From NCBI GenBank assembly GCA_965199055.1, contig CBDAQR010000003.1, forward strand, positions 992,001 through 1,056,000: a DNA stretch of 64,000 nucleotides, in the 5' to 3' direction. The notes under the pieces are model-generated. The model was not told the origin of the DNA. It made no database searches and saw nothing but the letters and a program-made list of their open reading frames with translations. A program made the translations under genes and the position numbers. Shown here in pieces: positions 52,271-62,432 of the stretch. This stretch comes from CBDAQR01 sp965199055 (GTDB lineage: Bacteria; Pseudomonadota; Gammaproteobacteria; Pseudomonadales; Halieaceae). Every line of letters begins with the position of its first letter. The stretch's first letter is position 1.

Positions 52271-53251
52271 ATGAAAACACGTATTACAGAAATGCTAGGC
52301 ATCGAGCACCCAGTCATCCAGGGCGGCATGATGTGGGTAGGAAGAGCCGAGTTGGCCTCAGCCGTTTCCAATGCCGGTGGCCTCGGCATTATTACTGCTC
52401 TCACACAGCCAACGCCGGAAGACCTCGCCAAAGAGATCCAGCGCTGCCGTGAGATGACCGATAAGCCGTTTGGGGTAAATCTGACGATCCTGCCTTCGAT
52501 CAAGCCCCCACCCTATGAGGAATACGCGCAGGCGGCGGTCGACAGCGGCATTAAAGTCATAGAGACCGCGGGCCGCAGCCCCGAACCCTTCATGCCGATG
52601 TTCAAAGCTGCAGGTGCCAAGGTCATACACAAATGTACTTCGGTGAGGCACTCACTAAAGGCCGAGAGCATTGGCTGTGACGCCGTGAGTGTCGACGGCT
52701 TCGAATGTGCCGGTCACCCGGGTGAAGATGACATTACTAACCTGGTACTGCTGCCCCTCGCAGCATCGAAGCTGAGCATTCCCATGGTGGCTTCCGGCGG
52801 CATTGGCAACGGCGCGCAAATGGCCGCCGCATTCGCCCTCGGTGCCGACGCGGTTAATATGGGTTCTCGCTTTGTCGCCACCGCAGAAGCACCCGTTCAT
52901 GACAACATGAAGCAGGCCATGGTCGAAGGTGATGAACGCGATACCAGGTTAATGTTCCGCACCCTGCGCAACACGGCCCGTGTATTCAAGAACTCCATTT
53001 CTGAAGAAGTGGTGCGCATTGAAGCTGAACCGGGTGAAACCGATTTCTCCAATCTGCAACCCTTGGTCTCGGGTCAACGCGGCCGCGAAAAATGCGTCGA
53101 GGGTGGAGAAATCGACAACGGGATATGGACCGTAGGGCAGGTCATGGGGCTCATCGACGACATTCCTACCTGCGAAGAGCTCATCACCCGCATGGTAGCG
53201 GATTGCGAGGCGATCATTAATGAACGCCTCTCCGGCATCACTGCTGCCTAG
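52271..53251 (+). CDS. Nitronate monooxygenase family protein
   Basis: This 326-residue FMN TIM-barrel protein of the 2-nitropropane dioxygenase family has IQGGMMWVGRAELASAVSNA at the start, VIHKCTSVRHSLKAE, VDGFECAGHPGEDD (the His region that oxidises nitronates in class I enzymes), SGGIGNGAQMAAAFALGADAV and MGSRFVAT (FMN phosphate). Members include nitronate-detoxifying enzymes and FabK-like reductases; the His favours nitronate oxidation. Its 3' end overlaps the convergent CheW gene by 4 bases. Confidence 0.88.
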   Translation: MKTRITEMLGIEHPVIQGGMMWVGRAELASAVSNAGGLGIITALTQPTPEDLAKEIQRCREMTDKPFGVNLTILPSIKPPPYEEYAQAAVDSGIKVIETAGRSPEPFMPMFKAAGAKVIHKCTSVRHSLKAESIGCDAVSVDGFECAGHPGEDDITNLVLLPLAASKLSIPMVASGGIGNGAQMAAAFALGADAVNMGSRFVATAEAPVHDNMKQAMVEGDERDTRLMFRTLRNTARVFKNSISEEVVRIEAEPGETDFSNLQPLVSGQRGREKCVEGGEIDNGIWTVGQVMGLIDDIPTCEELITRMVADCEAIINERLSGITAA

Positions 53252-53667
53252 GCTGCGAACAGCGCAGCCAGATCCGGTACCAGATAGTCTTGCTCGTGCC
53301 ACCGTGTCACCCCTAGAAAACTGGGTGACAAGGTGGCCTCCACGGCCTCCATATTTTCCGCAGACACGCGCCCATGGGACGCCGTTCCGCAAAATGCCCA
53401 GGCCCGAAACGGCGCGCCCTCTTCCGCACTGGAGCGCATTACCGCGACGGTGGTGAGACGTTCCCTGGCGGGGGCCTGCAGCCCGCACAATGCGTCCAGC
53501 GATTCTATGGGCAATTCATGGCCGCGCCACTCGAGCTGAAAGTCAGCCACACCATCGTTGGCCGCCAACTGTTGCACTTCGGCCAGGGCGTTTAGCGGCA
53601 ACATCAGAAAGCGTCCGTCCGCCAGCGGTAAGATGGCTATATCGAGGTTGCTACTGGTCTCACTCAT
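53248..53667 (-). CDS. chpC: CheW-domain adaptor (ChpC-like)
   Basis: This 139-residue CheW-like adaptor has an ILPLADGRFLMLPLNALAEV start and a VPDLAALF end, fitting the SH3-like core. ATG 53667 has GGAGA 5-6 bases upstream; TTG 53670 is less likely. It starts 10 bp beyond the end of chpA on the same strand, in the position of chpC in Pseudomonas. It would couple additional receptors to the ChpA kinase. It overlaps the nitronate monooxygenase gene end by 4 bases. Confidence 0.82.
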   Translation of the reverse strand: MSETSSNLDIAILPLADGRFLMLPLNALAEVQQLAANDGVADFQLEWRGHELPIESLDALCGLQAPARERLTTVAVMRSSAEEGAPFRAWAFCGTASHGRVSAENMEAVEATLSPSFLGVTRWHEQDYLVPDLAALFAA

Positions 53668-53677
53668 CAAAGTCTCC

Positions 53678-56600
53678 TTAGCTAGCCAGTGCAGTTTCTG
53701 ACAGGTGGCGCTCTATCACCGCGCGCATACCCTCGGCACTATTAGCACCCTTCGCCATGAAGTCGGTTGCACCGACACGGCGAGCCTCGTCGCGATGCTT
53801 CTCGCCGTCACGCGACGACACCACTACTGTGGGAATATCTTCCAGCACCGGAGCCCGCCGCAGGTTGGCGATAAAGTCGAAACCGTTCATGTTGGGCATT
53901 TCAAGATCGGTGAAGATAAAGTCCGGCAGGCGCGTCGTCTCAGAGAGGTAATCGAGTGCCTCTTCGCCATCGACGGCGGTGACGACTTCGTAACCCAGGC
54001 TCTGCAAACGCTTCTCGTAGGTGCGTCGCATCATTACCGAGTCATCGACACACAGCACAACCACCGATGACTCGCCGTCATGGGTCGGTGCCGACATCAC
54101 TTCCTCAGCGTGATCAGCCTGGCGTATCAGCTCGTTCAGATCCAGCGCGAGCACCGGCTGGCCATCCGATTTAAGCGAACCACCAGCAACACCGGGTACG
54201 CCGGTAAACTGCGCACCCAGGCTGCGAATCACCAGTTCTTCTGCATTGGTTACCGAGTCCGCGTAGAACGCAACCCGGCGACGACCGTGATGTGCAAACA
54301 GCACCGGCACAAACTCAGGCATGCTATCAATTTTTGGCGCAGCCAAGGTTCCACGAATCGTGCTGAGGTAGCGCAATTGGTACTCCTGTCCACGAAACTC
54401 AATGGCGGCAGATTCTCGCTTACCCTCACGGTGAATCTCGTCACGGTGCCGGAAGTCAGACCCATCCAGTGACGTTAACGGAATGGCGACTTCCTCTTCG
54501 CCGATGCGGGCCAGCAGTGCGCCGTTGACCATGATGCTGGCAGGAATGCGAATATCAAATTGAGTAAAGAAGCCTGATTTCGACTGTACTTCTACGGTAC
54601 CACCCACCTGAGCGATCGCCTGGTGCACCACGTCCATACCGACACCGCGCCCAGAAATGCCGGTGACTTTGTCGGCCGTACTCAGGCCACTGTGGAAGAT
54701 AAGGCGCAGCGCCTCTTCATGGGTGATGTCATCGCTTTCGGTTAACAAACCCGATTCGATGGCTCTGGTTTTAATACGATCAGCATCAAGACCGTTGCCA
54801 TCATCGATCAGCTGAATAACAAACTCAGACGCCTGACGACGAATGGTCAATGTGATCTTGCCCGTCTCACTCTTGCCGCGACGAAGGCGCTCCTCAGGGG
54901 TATCGATACCGTGGTCGATCGCATTACGCAGCATATGCTCCAACGCAGTTTTTACCTGCTCAAATACGCCAACGTCCAGACCTCCATCATCACAGCTGAT
55001 TTCGAACTCAACCTGCTTGTCGAGCTGTCGGCTGACCTGGTGCACCAAGCGGCGAAAGCCGGGCCCCAGTTTCGAAAAGCTCACAAGCCGCAGCAGGCGT
55101 AGCTCCGATTGGCTAGCTTCAACCAGACGCGCGGAGCTGACGGTCTCGCGCATTGCTGTATCAATATGCTCACCGAGCTCGCGCGACTCTTCGTGCAGGT
55201 CGAAGGCCGCTTCGCGGAGAATAGCGGCAAGCCCTTGCTTCTCAGTCATGCGGTCCATCTCCAGCGGGTCGAACTGCTCACCCTCGGGAGTCGCTTCTGT
55301 CTTGGCCTGAATTTCGGTGTCCAGTTGCAGCGACAACTTGTCCACCAGATCCTGCACCCGCCGCGACAGACCGAGCACCTCCTGCAGATCCTGGGTCGCT
55401 GAATCGAGCGCACGGCGCGAGCGCACATTGCTCATGCTAATTTCAAGCCCAGTATCCAGCAGGCGGTCAACCTTATTCGTGGCGACGCGCAGGGAGTCAA
55501 CGCGTTGCGCCGGATCCGCCGCAGGCGAATCTTCGATATCAGCCAAGGCCGCGACTTCGTCCTGCTCTTCTTCAGCGACGCTTTCTTTCGACTCGGGGTC
55601 CCAGTCGGTGCGGTGACGGCGCAGGTAGCGGGCGGCATCCTGCATCTGCTCGACCAACACATAGACCTGCTCCAGCCCAGCCTCTTCGGTTATCGCGTTG
55701 CTGTGCTCAAGTTCATCGATGAGGGACTCGAAGCTGTGCACGAGGCCACCAAAGTTGCGGACACCCACGGAGTTCGCCCCACCCTTAACGGTATGCAGCG
55801 TATTCTTTAGTGACTGCGTTGCAGCGCCGTCTTGCTCCTGCAGGCGCGCCACGGCGGCGTCTATCGAATCCAGATACTCGTCGAGTGTTTCGATAAACAG
55901 CTCGAGCAGTTCTAGGTCGATATCTTCAACGATCGCTTCTGTGCTCGCAGTCTGGGGCTCCGGAGCGAGCTCCGGTTCGGGCTCAAGTATGAACTTTGGG
56001 CGAATCGTATCCTCTTCCGGAGGCACCACGACTTCTGCTCTCGGCTCGGCTTCGGCTTCGGCTTCGGCTTCGGCTTCGGCTTCGGCTTCGGCTTCGAATC
56101 CAGCTTCGCTGGTTTGAACCGATTCGGCGAGACTTTCTACGCCAATAGTTTGTAGCTCTGCCTCTACCACCGTTTCCGTTTCATTCGGCATTTCGGCGAC
56201 AGGGGGATCGACCTCGTAGCGCTCCAGATCACCAACGGCAATCGCATGCTCCTCGGCAGGCTCTATCGGCTCTCGCAGCGACAGGGAAAGAGCGTCACCA
56301 ATAAACTCCTTTACGCCCGCGTGTAGCCGCAAAGTGCGCTCACTCTCACGTCCTTCGCTCATATCGACCAGGGTATCGAGGTAGTGCTGCAGGCCTTCGG
56401 TGACCGTTCGCGACAAAGGAAACTTAAAGAATTCTCCCTTGCCGTTATCGACAAGGCCAAACACGGCATTGCTCGCCAACTGCTCAACAACGGGCAGATC
56501 GAGAAAGTAGCCCACGGTATCCTCATCAAGCTCCAGGAAGCCACCATCACGCAGCTCTACCAGCGCCGGCACCAGTGCCCGCAGCAGCAGAGAAGAACGA

Positions 56601-59557
56601 GCCTCCCTGGACTCATTTCCGATTTTTGCGCCATGGATTGCTAGCAAATCCAGGACGCGAACGCGGATCTCGGCAACACCATGCTGTGCCCAGACAATAG
56701 ACAGAGCCTCTTGATCCTGGGCTGCGATCTGACCCGCGCTCGGCTCTGCAACTGGAGCGTCTTCAACAACAAAATGATCGGGCTCCTGCAGTGAGGTAGG
56801 CTCCGTCTGCGTCTCGTCAGAGTCCGATGCAGAGTCGGCGGCCGGCATATCGCCATCCGCTACCTCTTCGGAGCAAACATTCGTTGCCTGTTCGGACTGA
56901 ACAGTTTCAGCCGTACTTTCCACTTCACTCACGGGAGAGCTTTCGACCTCGCCATCAAGGTCCGTCACCTCCAGATCGGTGACAACGGTGAAGGAATCAG
57001 CATCAAAACGCTTCTCAGCAATAGCAGCGGCGATATCATGGGGCACCTGAAAATCCTGCGTGTACAGAGGCACCCGCTCCATCATGAGCTCGGTGAATAC
57101 CGGCATCTTTGCCGCTACCACACGCACAAGATCGGCTATCTCAGCAGAACCCAGAATGTAACCATCGCGCAGCGCGTTGAATACTTTCTCCATGTCATAC
57201 ATGAACTCGCCAAACTCAAGCAGTTCAATCGTACGCGCGCTGCCCTTCATCGTATGGAAGATCGCACGAATCTCGAGAATCGCCTCCTCATTCTGCGGAT
57301 CTGAGCTAAACCGCGGCAAGGCATCTTCCAGACGACGAATATACTTACGTGACTCCTCGACCAAACATTCGACCAACTCGTCGTCGATATCTGCATCCGG
57401 GTTTTCCAGCGGGGCATTGGCATCGCGTTCGATGGGCGATGACTGCCAAGCCGTCAGCGCATGACGCCAGTCGACGCCAGAACTGTCAGCCGTTTCTGCA
57501 GACGGAACCAGCGTCAGCACAGGGCTGCTGCTAGGTTCTGCTACTACCTCATCGGTAGAGGTCGCTGTCTCATCAGGCGTTTCCAGTCCCGCTGGCTCTT
57601 CAGGAATGTCGCCCTCAGCAAAGCCATCCGCCAGCAGCACCTCTTCCACATCGTCTTCACCGCCAATCACTTCAAAAGAAAGCACGCTAGCGGTAACAGA
57701 ATCCGCCTCGCTACGCTGCTCCAGGAAACCCGCCAGCAGCTTGGCCCGAGCTGTAGCCCGGTCCAGGTGTTCATCGGAATTACCGAGCGGATCTTCCGTG
57801 CGTCGCTCCATGTATTGCTCGAGCGCCGCAATAGCCTCGGCGAAGCACGCCATGCCAGCGTCATTGACCAGGCCTCCGTGCGCAATTGACTCTCGAATAT
57901 AGTCTGCACAGAGCGCCAGAATTTCTGATTCACGGGTTTTGTCTTCCATCAAACCCAGAACCGACAAGACCTGTTGCATATCGGCAACCGCCTGCTCGGC
58001 ATAGGCATGTTCTGGAATCGCTGTGAGCAACTCCGCGGCGACTGCGCGCAGTTCAGCCATATCAGGCAGTTCACCCTGCTCCCACTGCTGCATCACTTGC
58101 TGATACTCACTGTTCTGCACAAGGCTCGCAGCGCGCAGCAGCGGGCGCAGCTGTGCCGGCGCTACTTTATCCGCTATCTCGGTGAGCTCAACAAACTCGA
58201 GTAACTCGCGGCGAGTAAATTCACGATTAATGCTGCCCTTCATATCACTAAGGCAACGCGCAGTTTGCGTCATTACGGCTGCATCCAGATCATGATCAGC
58301 GCTGTCCCCGTGGGCCGACAGGCCGTGCTTAAGCTTATGCTCAAGGCTCTCCTTTACCGCCACCAGCGCGCCGCCGAAGTCCAGCAATTCCCCTTGGCTG
58401 GACGGCTCCTGGTTCATCGACAAGCGCTCGAGCACCACATGCTGCTCAGCAATGGTCGTGGCGTGGGTCGCCAGACCGATGGCATTCAACTGAATCGACA
58501 CCTGGCGCAAGCGAGGCACGATCACATTGACGAGATCAGCATTACTCGAACAAATATTGTGGTTCTCAGCGTTGATGAACTCCATCACCTCGAGCAACTG
58601 CGACATCGTGTGGCTCAGCGCCTCCAGCAGGTCGTCTTCCTGAATCAGGCGACCAGAACTCTCAATTCGAACATCGTCGACGTTGTGCACGTCGAAGCTG
58701 TCTCGCAAGGTCTGCTGCAGCGTGGTCGGCGTCGGTGCTTTCGCAATGTAATACAGCATTTTCTTAATCTGTGGCAGCGGACTGGCCTGCTCAATCGCAT
58801 CAACGCCGTTGTTCGAGAGCGCTTTCAAAGTGACAAATACATGTTTGAAGATGTCCACGATGACTTCATCGCTAGACGCCGATGGCTGAGCCAGCACCTC
58901 AATAAGACCCATATAACAGCGGAAATAGGGCTCAAGGGCAGAACCTGCGAGCATCGGTGTCGCATGTTTGCCCACTGCGTAGAGACGTTTGAGGGCATCG
59001 TGATCGCGCCCCAACGCCGGCTTGGAATACTTGTAACACACCTGCATGGCTCGGTGCGCAAACTCACGCAGCTCCGCGTCTTCGGCGGGCGTCTGGCCCT
59101 GAGAGATGCCGGCACCCGGCATCAGGGAGGGATTGAAAAACAGCGAATCCGGGAGAGAAGGACGATTACCAAAGTGGCGCAGGTCATTAATAACGTTGGC
59201 TATGACGCCGGCAGATACTTCCCGCTTGGTACGCACACTCGCGAGATAAGCGGGCAAGGATTCGATCGCCGCAACCAGCTCGGTCATCGCGAGTTTGCGC
59301 GCCTCACCGGCAATTTCTCCGCTGATGAGCAGCGCCAACACCCGTTCGATTTCAACGGTAAGCAATGCCGCAGGATCTAGCGCACATAGGCGCAAAACCC
59401 CGGTCGCAGAATGAACATTACGTAGGGCTTCCTGCAGATGTTGTGGCTTGTCCTGCTCGCGCTCGAAGCACTGCAGCGCCTTCAGCGCGGCATCCATCTC
59501 GTCACGCAGATACTTTTCAATCCAGCCCAGTGCAACAAAATCAAAATACTGTGTCAT
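53678..59557 (-). CDS. chpA: ChpA-type hybrid chemotaxis histidine kinase
   Basis: This 1959-residue kinase has several histidine-phosphotransfer domains, with intact sites His768 (HTMKGSARTIELLEFG) and His1255 (HTVKGGANSVGVRNFG) and a degenerate N-terminal one (VHSATGVLRL). An eight-fold Glu-Ala repeat linker precedes the second intact Hpt domain. CheA dimer and HATPase domains (HMLRNAIDHGID, DDGNGLDAD, GRGVGMDVV) and a CheW-like domain follow. A C-terminal receiver carries phospho-Asp1884 (FTDLEMPNMNG). It is the central kinase controlling twitching pili and surface-responsive cAMP in Pseudomonas. It lies between pilK and chpC in the leftward operon. Confidence 0.95.
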   Translation of the reverse strand: MTQYFDFVALGWIEKYLRDEMDAALKALQCFEREQDKPQHLQEALRNVHSATGVLRLCALDPAALLTVEIERVLALLISGEIAGEARKLAMTELVAAIESLPAYLASVRTKREVSAGVIANVINDLRHFGNRPSLPDSLFFNPSLMPGAGISQGQTPAEDAELREFAHRAMQVCYKYSKPALGRDHDALKRLYAVGKHATPMLAGSALEPYFRCYMGLIEVLAQPSASSDEVIVDIFKHVFVTLKALSNNGVDAIEQASPLPQIKKMLYYIAKAPTPTTLQQTLRDSFDVHNVDDVRIESSGRLIQEDDLLEALSHTMSQLLEVMEFINAENHNICSSNADLVNVIVPRLRQVSIQLNAIGLATHATTIAEQHVVLERLSMNQEPSSQGELLDFGGALVAVKESLEHKLKHGLSAHGDSADHDLDAAVMTQTARCLSDMKGSINREFTRRELLEFVELTEIADKVAPAQLRPLLRAASLVQNSEYQQVMQQWEQGELPDMAELRAVAAELLTAIPEHAYAEQAVADMQQVLSVLGLMEDKTRESEILALCADYIRESIAHGGLVNDAGMACFAEAIAALEQYMERRTEDPLGNSDEHLDRATARAKLLAGFLEQRSEADSVTASVLSFEVIGGEDDVEEVLLADGFAEGDIPEEPAGLETPDETATSTDEVVAEPSSSPVLTLVPSAETADSSGVDWRHALTAWQSSPIERDANAPLENPDADIDDELVECLVEESRKYIRRLEDALPRFSSDPQNEEAILEIRAIFHTMKGSARTIELLEFGEFMYDMEKVFNALRDGYILGSAEIADLVRVVAAKMPVFTELMMERVPLYTQDFQVPHDIAAAIAEKRFDADSFTVVTDLEVTDLDGEVESSPVSEVESTAETVQSEQATNVCSEEVADGDMPAADSASDSDETQTEPTSLQEPDHFVVEDAPVAEPSAGQIAAQDQEALSIVWAQHGVAEIRVRVLDLLAIHGAKIGNESREARSSLLLRALVPALVELRDGGFLELDEDTVGYFLDLPVVEQLASNAVFGLVDNGKGEFFKFPLSRTVTEGLQHYLDTLVDMSEGRESERTLRLHAGVKEFIGDALSLSLREPIEPAEEHAIAVGDLERYEVDPPVAEMPNETETVVEAELQTIGVESLAESVQTSEAGFEAEAEAEAEAEAEAEAEPRAEVVVPPEEDTIRPKFILEPEPELAPEPQTASTEAIVEDIDLELLELFIETLDEYLDSIDAAVARLQEQDGAATQSLKNTLHTVKGGANSVGVRNFGGLVHSFESLIDELEHSNAITEEAGLEQVYVLVEQMQDAARYLRRHRTDWDPESKESVAEEEQDEVAALADIEDSPAADPAQRVDSLRVATNKVDRLLDTGLEISMSNVRSRRALDSATQDLQEVLGLSRRVQDLVDKLSLQLDTEIQAKTEATPEGEQFDPLEMDRMTEKQGLAAILREAAFDLHEESRELGEHIDTAMRETVSSARLVEASQSELRLLRLVSFSKLGPGFRRLVHQVSRQLDKQVEFEISCDDGGLDVGVFEQVKTALEHMLRNAIDHGIDTPEERLRRGKSETGKITLTIRRQASEFVIQLIDDGNGLDADRIKTRAIESGLLTESDDITHEEALRLIFHSGLSTADKVTGISGRGVGMDVVHQAIAQVGGTVEVQSKSGFFTQFDIRIPASIMVNGALLARIGEEEVAIPLTSLDGSDFRHRDEIHREGKRESAAIEFRGQEYQLRYLSTIRGTLAAPKIDSMPEFVPVLFAHHGRRRVAFYADSVTNAEELVIRSLGAQFTGVPGVAGGSLKSDGQPVLALDLNELIRQADHAEEVMSAPTHDGESSVVVLCVDDSVMMRRTYEKRLQSLGYEVVTAVDGEEALDYLSETTRLPDFIFTDLEMPNMNGFDFIANLRRAPVLEDIPTVVVSSRDGEKHRDEARRVGATDFMAKGANSAEGMRAVIERHLSETALAS
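56048..56095. repeat. Hexanucleotide microsatellite (GGCTTC) x 8 inside chpA
   Basis: Eight perfect tandem copies of GGCTTC encode the (Glu-Ala)8 linker before the second intact Hpt domain. Six-base units keep frame, so copy-number change would alter linker length only. Confidence 0.95.
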
Positions 59558-59569
59558 AGCTGTTATCCG

Positions 59570-60388
59570 TTAACTTACGCGGTAAGCGTTAACTGTTTCG
59601 GGGCGCCAGCGGCTCACCCGGTTCGATGTCCAACCCGCGGCCTCACCGGCACCAAGCACCAGCAGTCCTCCGGGGCGCAGTCGACTAACCAGTGCATTCA
59701 GGATCGCCCTGGCTCGTTCACTGCGGAAATAAATCAATACGTTCTGGCAAAAGATCACATCGAGACCCATATAAGGGCAGCTCTCGATGTCGCGAATATT
59801 GGAGGTGCCAAAGCGAACCTGCTTGCGCAGCGAGTCGCCTACCAACCAACCGTTCTGAACAGGCTCGAAAAAGTGTGTTCGGCGGTGATCTGAGACAGCT
59901 TCCATCTGGCGCTCTGAGTACTCGCCTCGCTTGGCATGCATGATCGCGCTGGGACTAATATCGGTACCCATCACCTGCCAGTCAGTGCCGCAATAAGCGA
60001 ACTGCTCGGCGGCCACCATGGCCAGCGACCAGGTCTCCTGACCCAGTGCGCAGCCCAGTGACCAGAGTCGAAATTCTGCTTCATCGCGCTCAATGCGCTC
60101 GCGGCGAAGAAATTCACCGACCGCCTTCATAGCAGCCGAGTCACGAAAAAAACTACTGTCTTTCACCGTGAGTTCATCGATCAGGGCGAGCTTCTCGATT
60201 TCCCCCACTGGGCTGGAGTCGACCAACGCCTGGTACTCTTCCAGAGTGGAAACGCCGCAGGCTTTAAGGCGCGGGTAAAGACCCCGCTCCAGCCAGCCCT
60301 GGCGTCCCTCCAGGGCAATCCCAGTGGCTGACTCAAGCCAATCGCTCCAGCGGGGCATTTCCTGTTCCGTGATCGCAGGAAAGGTCAT
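59570..60388 (-). CDS. pilK: CheR-type methyltransferase (PilK-like)
   Basis: This 272-residue MCP glutamate methyltransferase has an N-terminal CheR domain (WLESATGIALEGRQGWLERG) and LTVKDSSFFRDSAAM in place of the usual NETxFFR. SAM-binding RLWSLGCALGQETWSLAM, MGTDISPSAI and VIFCQNVLIYF (NVLIYF motif) follow. ATG 60388 lies one base after the PilJ stop; a longer frame to 60676 runs inside pilJ and was rejected. It ends 12 bp before chpA. It would methylate PilJ, opposing ChpB. Confidence 0.9.
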   Translation of the reverse strand: MTFPAITEQEMPRWSDWLESATGIALEGRQGWLERGLYPRLKACGVSTLEEYQALVDSSPVGEIEKLALIDELTVKDSSFFRDSAAMKAVGEFLRRERIERDEAEFRLWSLGCALGQETWSLAMVAAEQFAYCGTDWQVMGTDISPSAIMHAKRGEYSERQMEAVSDHRRTHFFEPVQNGWLVGDSLRKQVRFGTSNIRDIESCPYMGLDVIFCQNVLIYFRSERARAILNALVSRLRPGGLLVLGAGEAAGWTSNRVSRWRPETVNAYRVS

Positions 60389-60389
60389 A

Positions 60390-62396
60390 TCAGCTCGCCT
60401 TCTGCTCCAGTTCCTGATCGAAGAGCGGATCCTCATCGTAATCCTCAGCCGCACCCTCGGCGGAGTCTGGATATAGCGGATACACATCCTCTCCCTGCTC
60501 ATCCTGATCGCGCAGGAACACCGCTTCCGCCGTATCAAGCTCATCATCGGCCAGTTTGAAGCGCTGGGTGTCCTGCTGCAGTCGGTCGAACAACTCTCGC
60601 AGTTCATTAGTCGAGGCGTCCATCCGGTCAGCAGCGCGCTGGGTACCCATGGTTTTCTCAAGAATGTCGCTAACACTCTCGGTTACCCGACCAGAGGACT
60701 GCCCTGACTGTTGGATCTGCTGACGCATATCACCCATGTAGTTACGGGTGTTCTCACTGAGCGATAGAATGTGCTCGAAGCGTTCACGTACATCGGAAGC
60801 AATACCCGTCAGTTTTACCAGCGACTGAGTGGCGCCTTCCATGTTCCGGTTAGATTCCGCCATGCGATTACTTACCGAGCGAATCGCGCGGTCGGCTTCC
60901 TGAACAATATCGTTGGTTTGGTTGGCCAGCTTACCGGTCTCATCTGCAATACCGGCGAAACGTTGACCACCTTCACCGGAGTAGGACGCCGCCTCAATAC
61001 GGGTGTTCATCGCCAGGGTGGAAATGGCGTTGGCCACCTCTCGAATCTTGAACAGCAGGTCGGCAACAATCTCAATATCATCGCCCAGTCGCTTACTGGT
61101 CTTGGCCACGGTCTGCTGAGATTCGCGAATCTCTTCAACTGATACCATCAGAGTCTGGATACCCACATCGCCTTCGCGCGCCGCACTCACCGCCTCGTCT
61201 GAAGCCTGGTCGGTTGTCTCCGCCAGCTCGGCCATGTGGTTGTTGATTAACGCCAGCTCACTACTGGTCGACGCGGTGTCGGCAACGATGCTGCCCACCT
61301 CTTCAAGACTCTGCTTAACCTCGGCTGATGCGCGAGCAGACACCTCGACCGCCTCGTTAACTTCAAGACTGGAGTTGTTTACCGAGGTCACCACCTCGCG
61401 AATCCAGGCCAACAGCTGATTAATGGCAACGGCAATCGGCTGCGTGATGCCATCGGTAACCGTAAGGTTACGAGACAGGTTACCTTCAGCGAGGGGCTCG
61501 ATCTCTTCCACCTTCTTCTGAATCTCGTTCTGAGTGGCCTCGGCCTGCGCCTGGCTTTGGCGCTCCTGCACCCGCGCGCCGTTCATACGAGCACCGATAA
61601 GCAGGAGCAAAAGCAGGCAGACGCCGCCCAAATAGGTAGCGGTGGTGGTTGAGAATCGACGTTCATTCGCCAACTGGTCCACATGGACCAGAGCGTTACC
61701 CGCATTAACACTCATTGTCGGTGTCACTTCGGCAATCAACACCGCGGCCTGCGCTGCGTTAATCAGCTCAGGGTGCGCCTCGTAGATTTCGTTTACCGAA
61801 CCACTCACCTGCGAGTAGAGTTCTGCCGCCATGCCGAGCGTTTCAATCGCATCGACATCAACCAACGCATCGATATCGCGCATGCTGTCACCCGCACGCA
61901 GCGCCTCCATATTGCGCTGGAACAGCAACGCATCCTGCTTGAATTCCTCAGCGGCTGCGGTAGCGCTGTCACCACCCTCAAGTATGCGGTCGATGTTTCT
62001 GCCGATTCGCTCAATCAGCCAGAGCTGCTGCTGAGCGGCCAGCAGTGTTGAGCTGGATACGTTGAGATCACCCAGAATGTCGACCAGATCAGCGTAATGC
62101 GCCTGAATCGTTCGAATATTGAGGTTCAGGTTGCTGGAGACATCGCGGATGAAAAGAATACGTTCGCGGGCCGCAAGAATAGTATCGGCGCTCTGGCGCA
62201 CGTCGTTCCAGTTACCATCGATGCGATTCACATAGATATTCATTGATGGTCCAGGTGCGGGCAGATCGGCGCGGCCGTCACGAAACTCTGCGAAAGTCTC
62301 AGGGAACGCCTGGCGTGACTGGCTCAACTTGCTAAAAGCGGCATCATCACCAGAGAACGCAGCGCCTGCACTCGTATTAATTTCCTGCGTGGTCAA
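60390..62396 (-). CDS. pilJ: Methyl-accepting chemotaxis protein PilJ, main body after an in-frame stop
   Basis: These 668 codons in one frame cover the PilJ periplasmic region (two PilJ-type sensing modules), a second membrane segment (about 247-267; ATYLGGVCLLLLLLIGA), a HAMP-like linker and the cytoplasmic signalling domain with its hairpin NTRIEAASYSGEGG, then an acidic C-terminal tail. The first membrane segment is not in this frame segment: it is encoded by 62433-62567, in the same frame, cut off by a TGA. A TTG at 62394-62396 is the only standard start near the junction, without a clear ribosome binding site. As it stands the product would lack its N-terminal anchor. Confidence 0.88.
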   Translation of the reverse strand: MTTQEINTSAGAAFSGDDAAFSKLSQSRQAFPETFAEFRDGRADLPAPGPSMNIYVNRIDGNWNDVRQSADTILAARERILFIRDVSSNLNLNIRTIQAHYADLVDILGDLNVSSSTLLAAQQQLWLIERIGRNIDRILEGGDSATAAAEEFKQDALLFQRNMEALRAGDSMRDIDALVDVDAIETLGMAAELYSQVSGSVNEIYEAHPELINAAQAAVLIAEVTPTMSVNAGNALVHVDQLANERRFSTTTATYLGGVCLLLLLLIGARMNGARVQERQSQAQAEATQNEIQKKVEEIEPLAEGNLSRNLTVTDGITQPIAVAINQLLAWIREVVTSVNNSSLEVNEAVEVSARASAEVKQSLEEVGSIVADTASTSSELALINNHMAELAETTDQASDEAVSAAREGDVGIQTLMVSVEEIRESQQTVAKTSKRLGDDIEIVADLLFKIREVANAISTLAMNTRIEAASYSGEGGQRFAGIADETGKLANQTNDIVQEADRAIRSVSNRMAESNRNMEGATQSLVKLTGIASDVRERFEHILSLSENTRNYMGDMRQQIQQSGQSSGRVTESVSDILEKTMGTQRAADRMDASTNELRELFDRLQQDTQRFKLADDELDTAEAVFLRDQDEQGEDVYPLYPDSAEGAAEDYDEDPLFDQELEQKAS

Positions 62397-62432
62397 CCTC
62401 AGTTCTGAGGCCAGGCCCCGATACTGATCATC

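Noticed and set aside
56040..56100. Tandem hexamer array looked like a possible short repeat array or CRISPR-like block
   Set aside because: Copies are contiguous 6-base units inside an open frame with no spacers, so it is a coding microsatellite.
58265..59380. Rightward open frame of about 370 codons opposite chpA
   Set aside because: It is Arg/His-rich, typical of antisense reading in GC-rich DNA, and chpA is unambiguous on the other strand.
60389..60676. Extended N-terminus of the CheR-like protein
   Set aside because: The added codons overlap pilJ in another frame; the family N-terminus starts at ATG 60388, one base beyond the pilJ stop.
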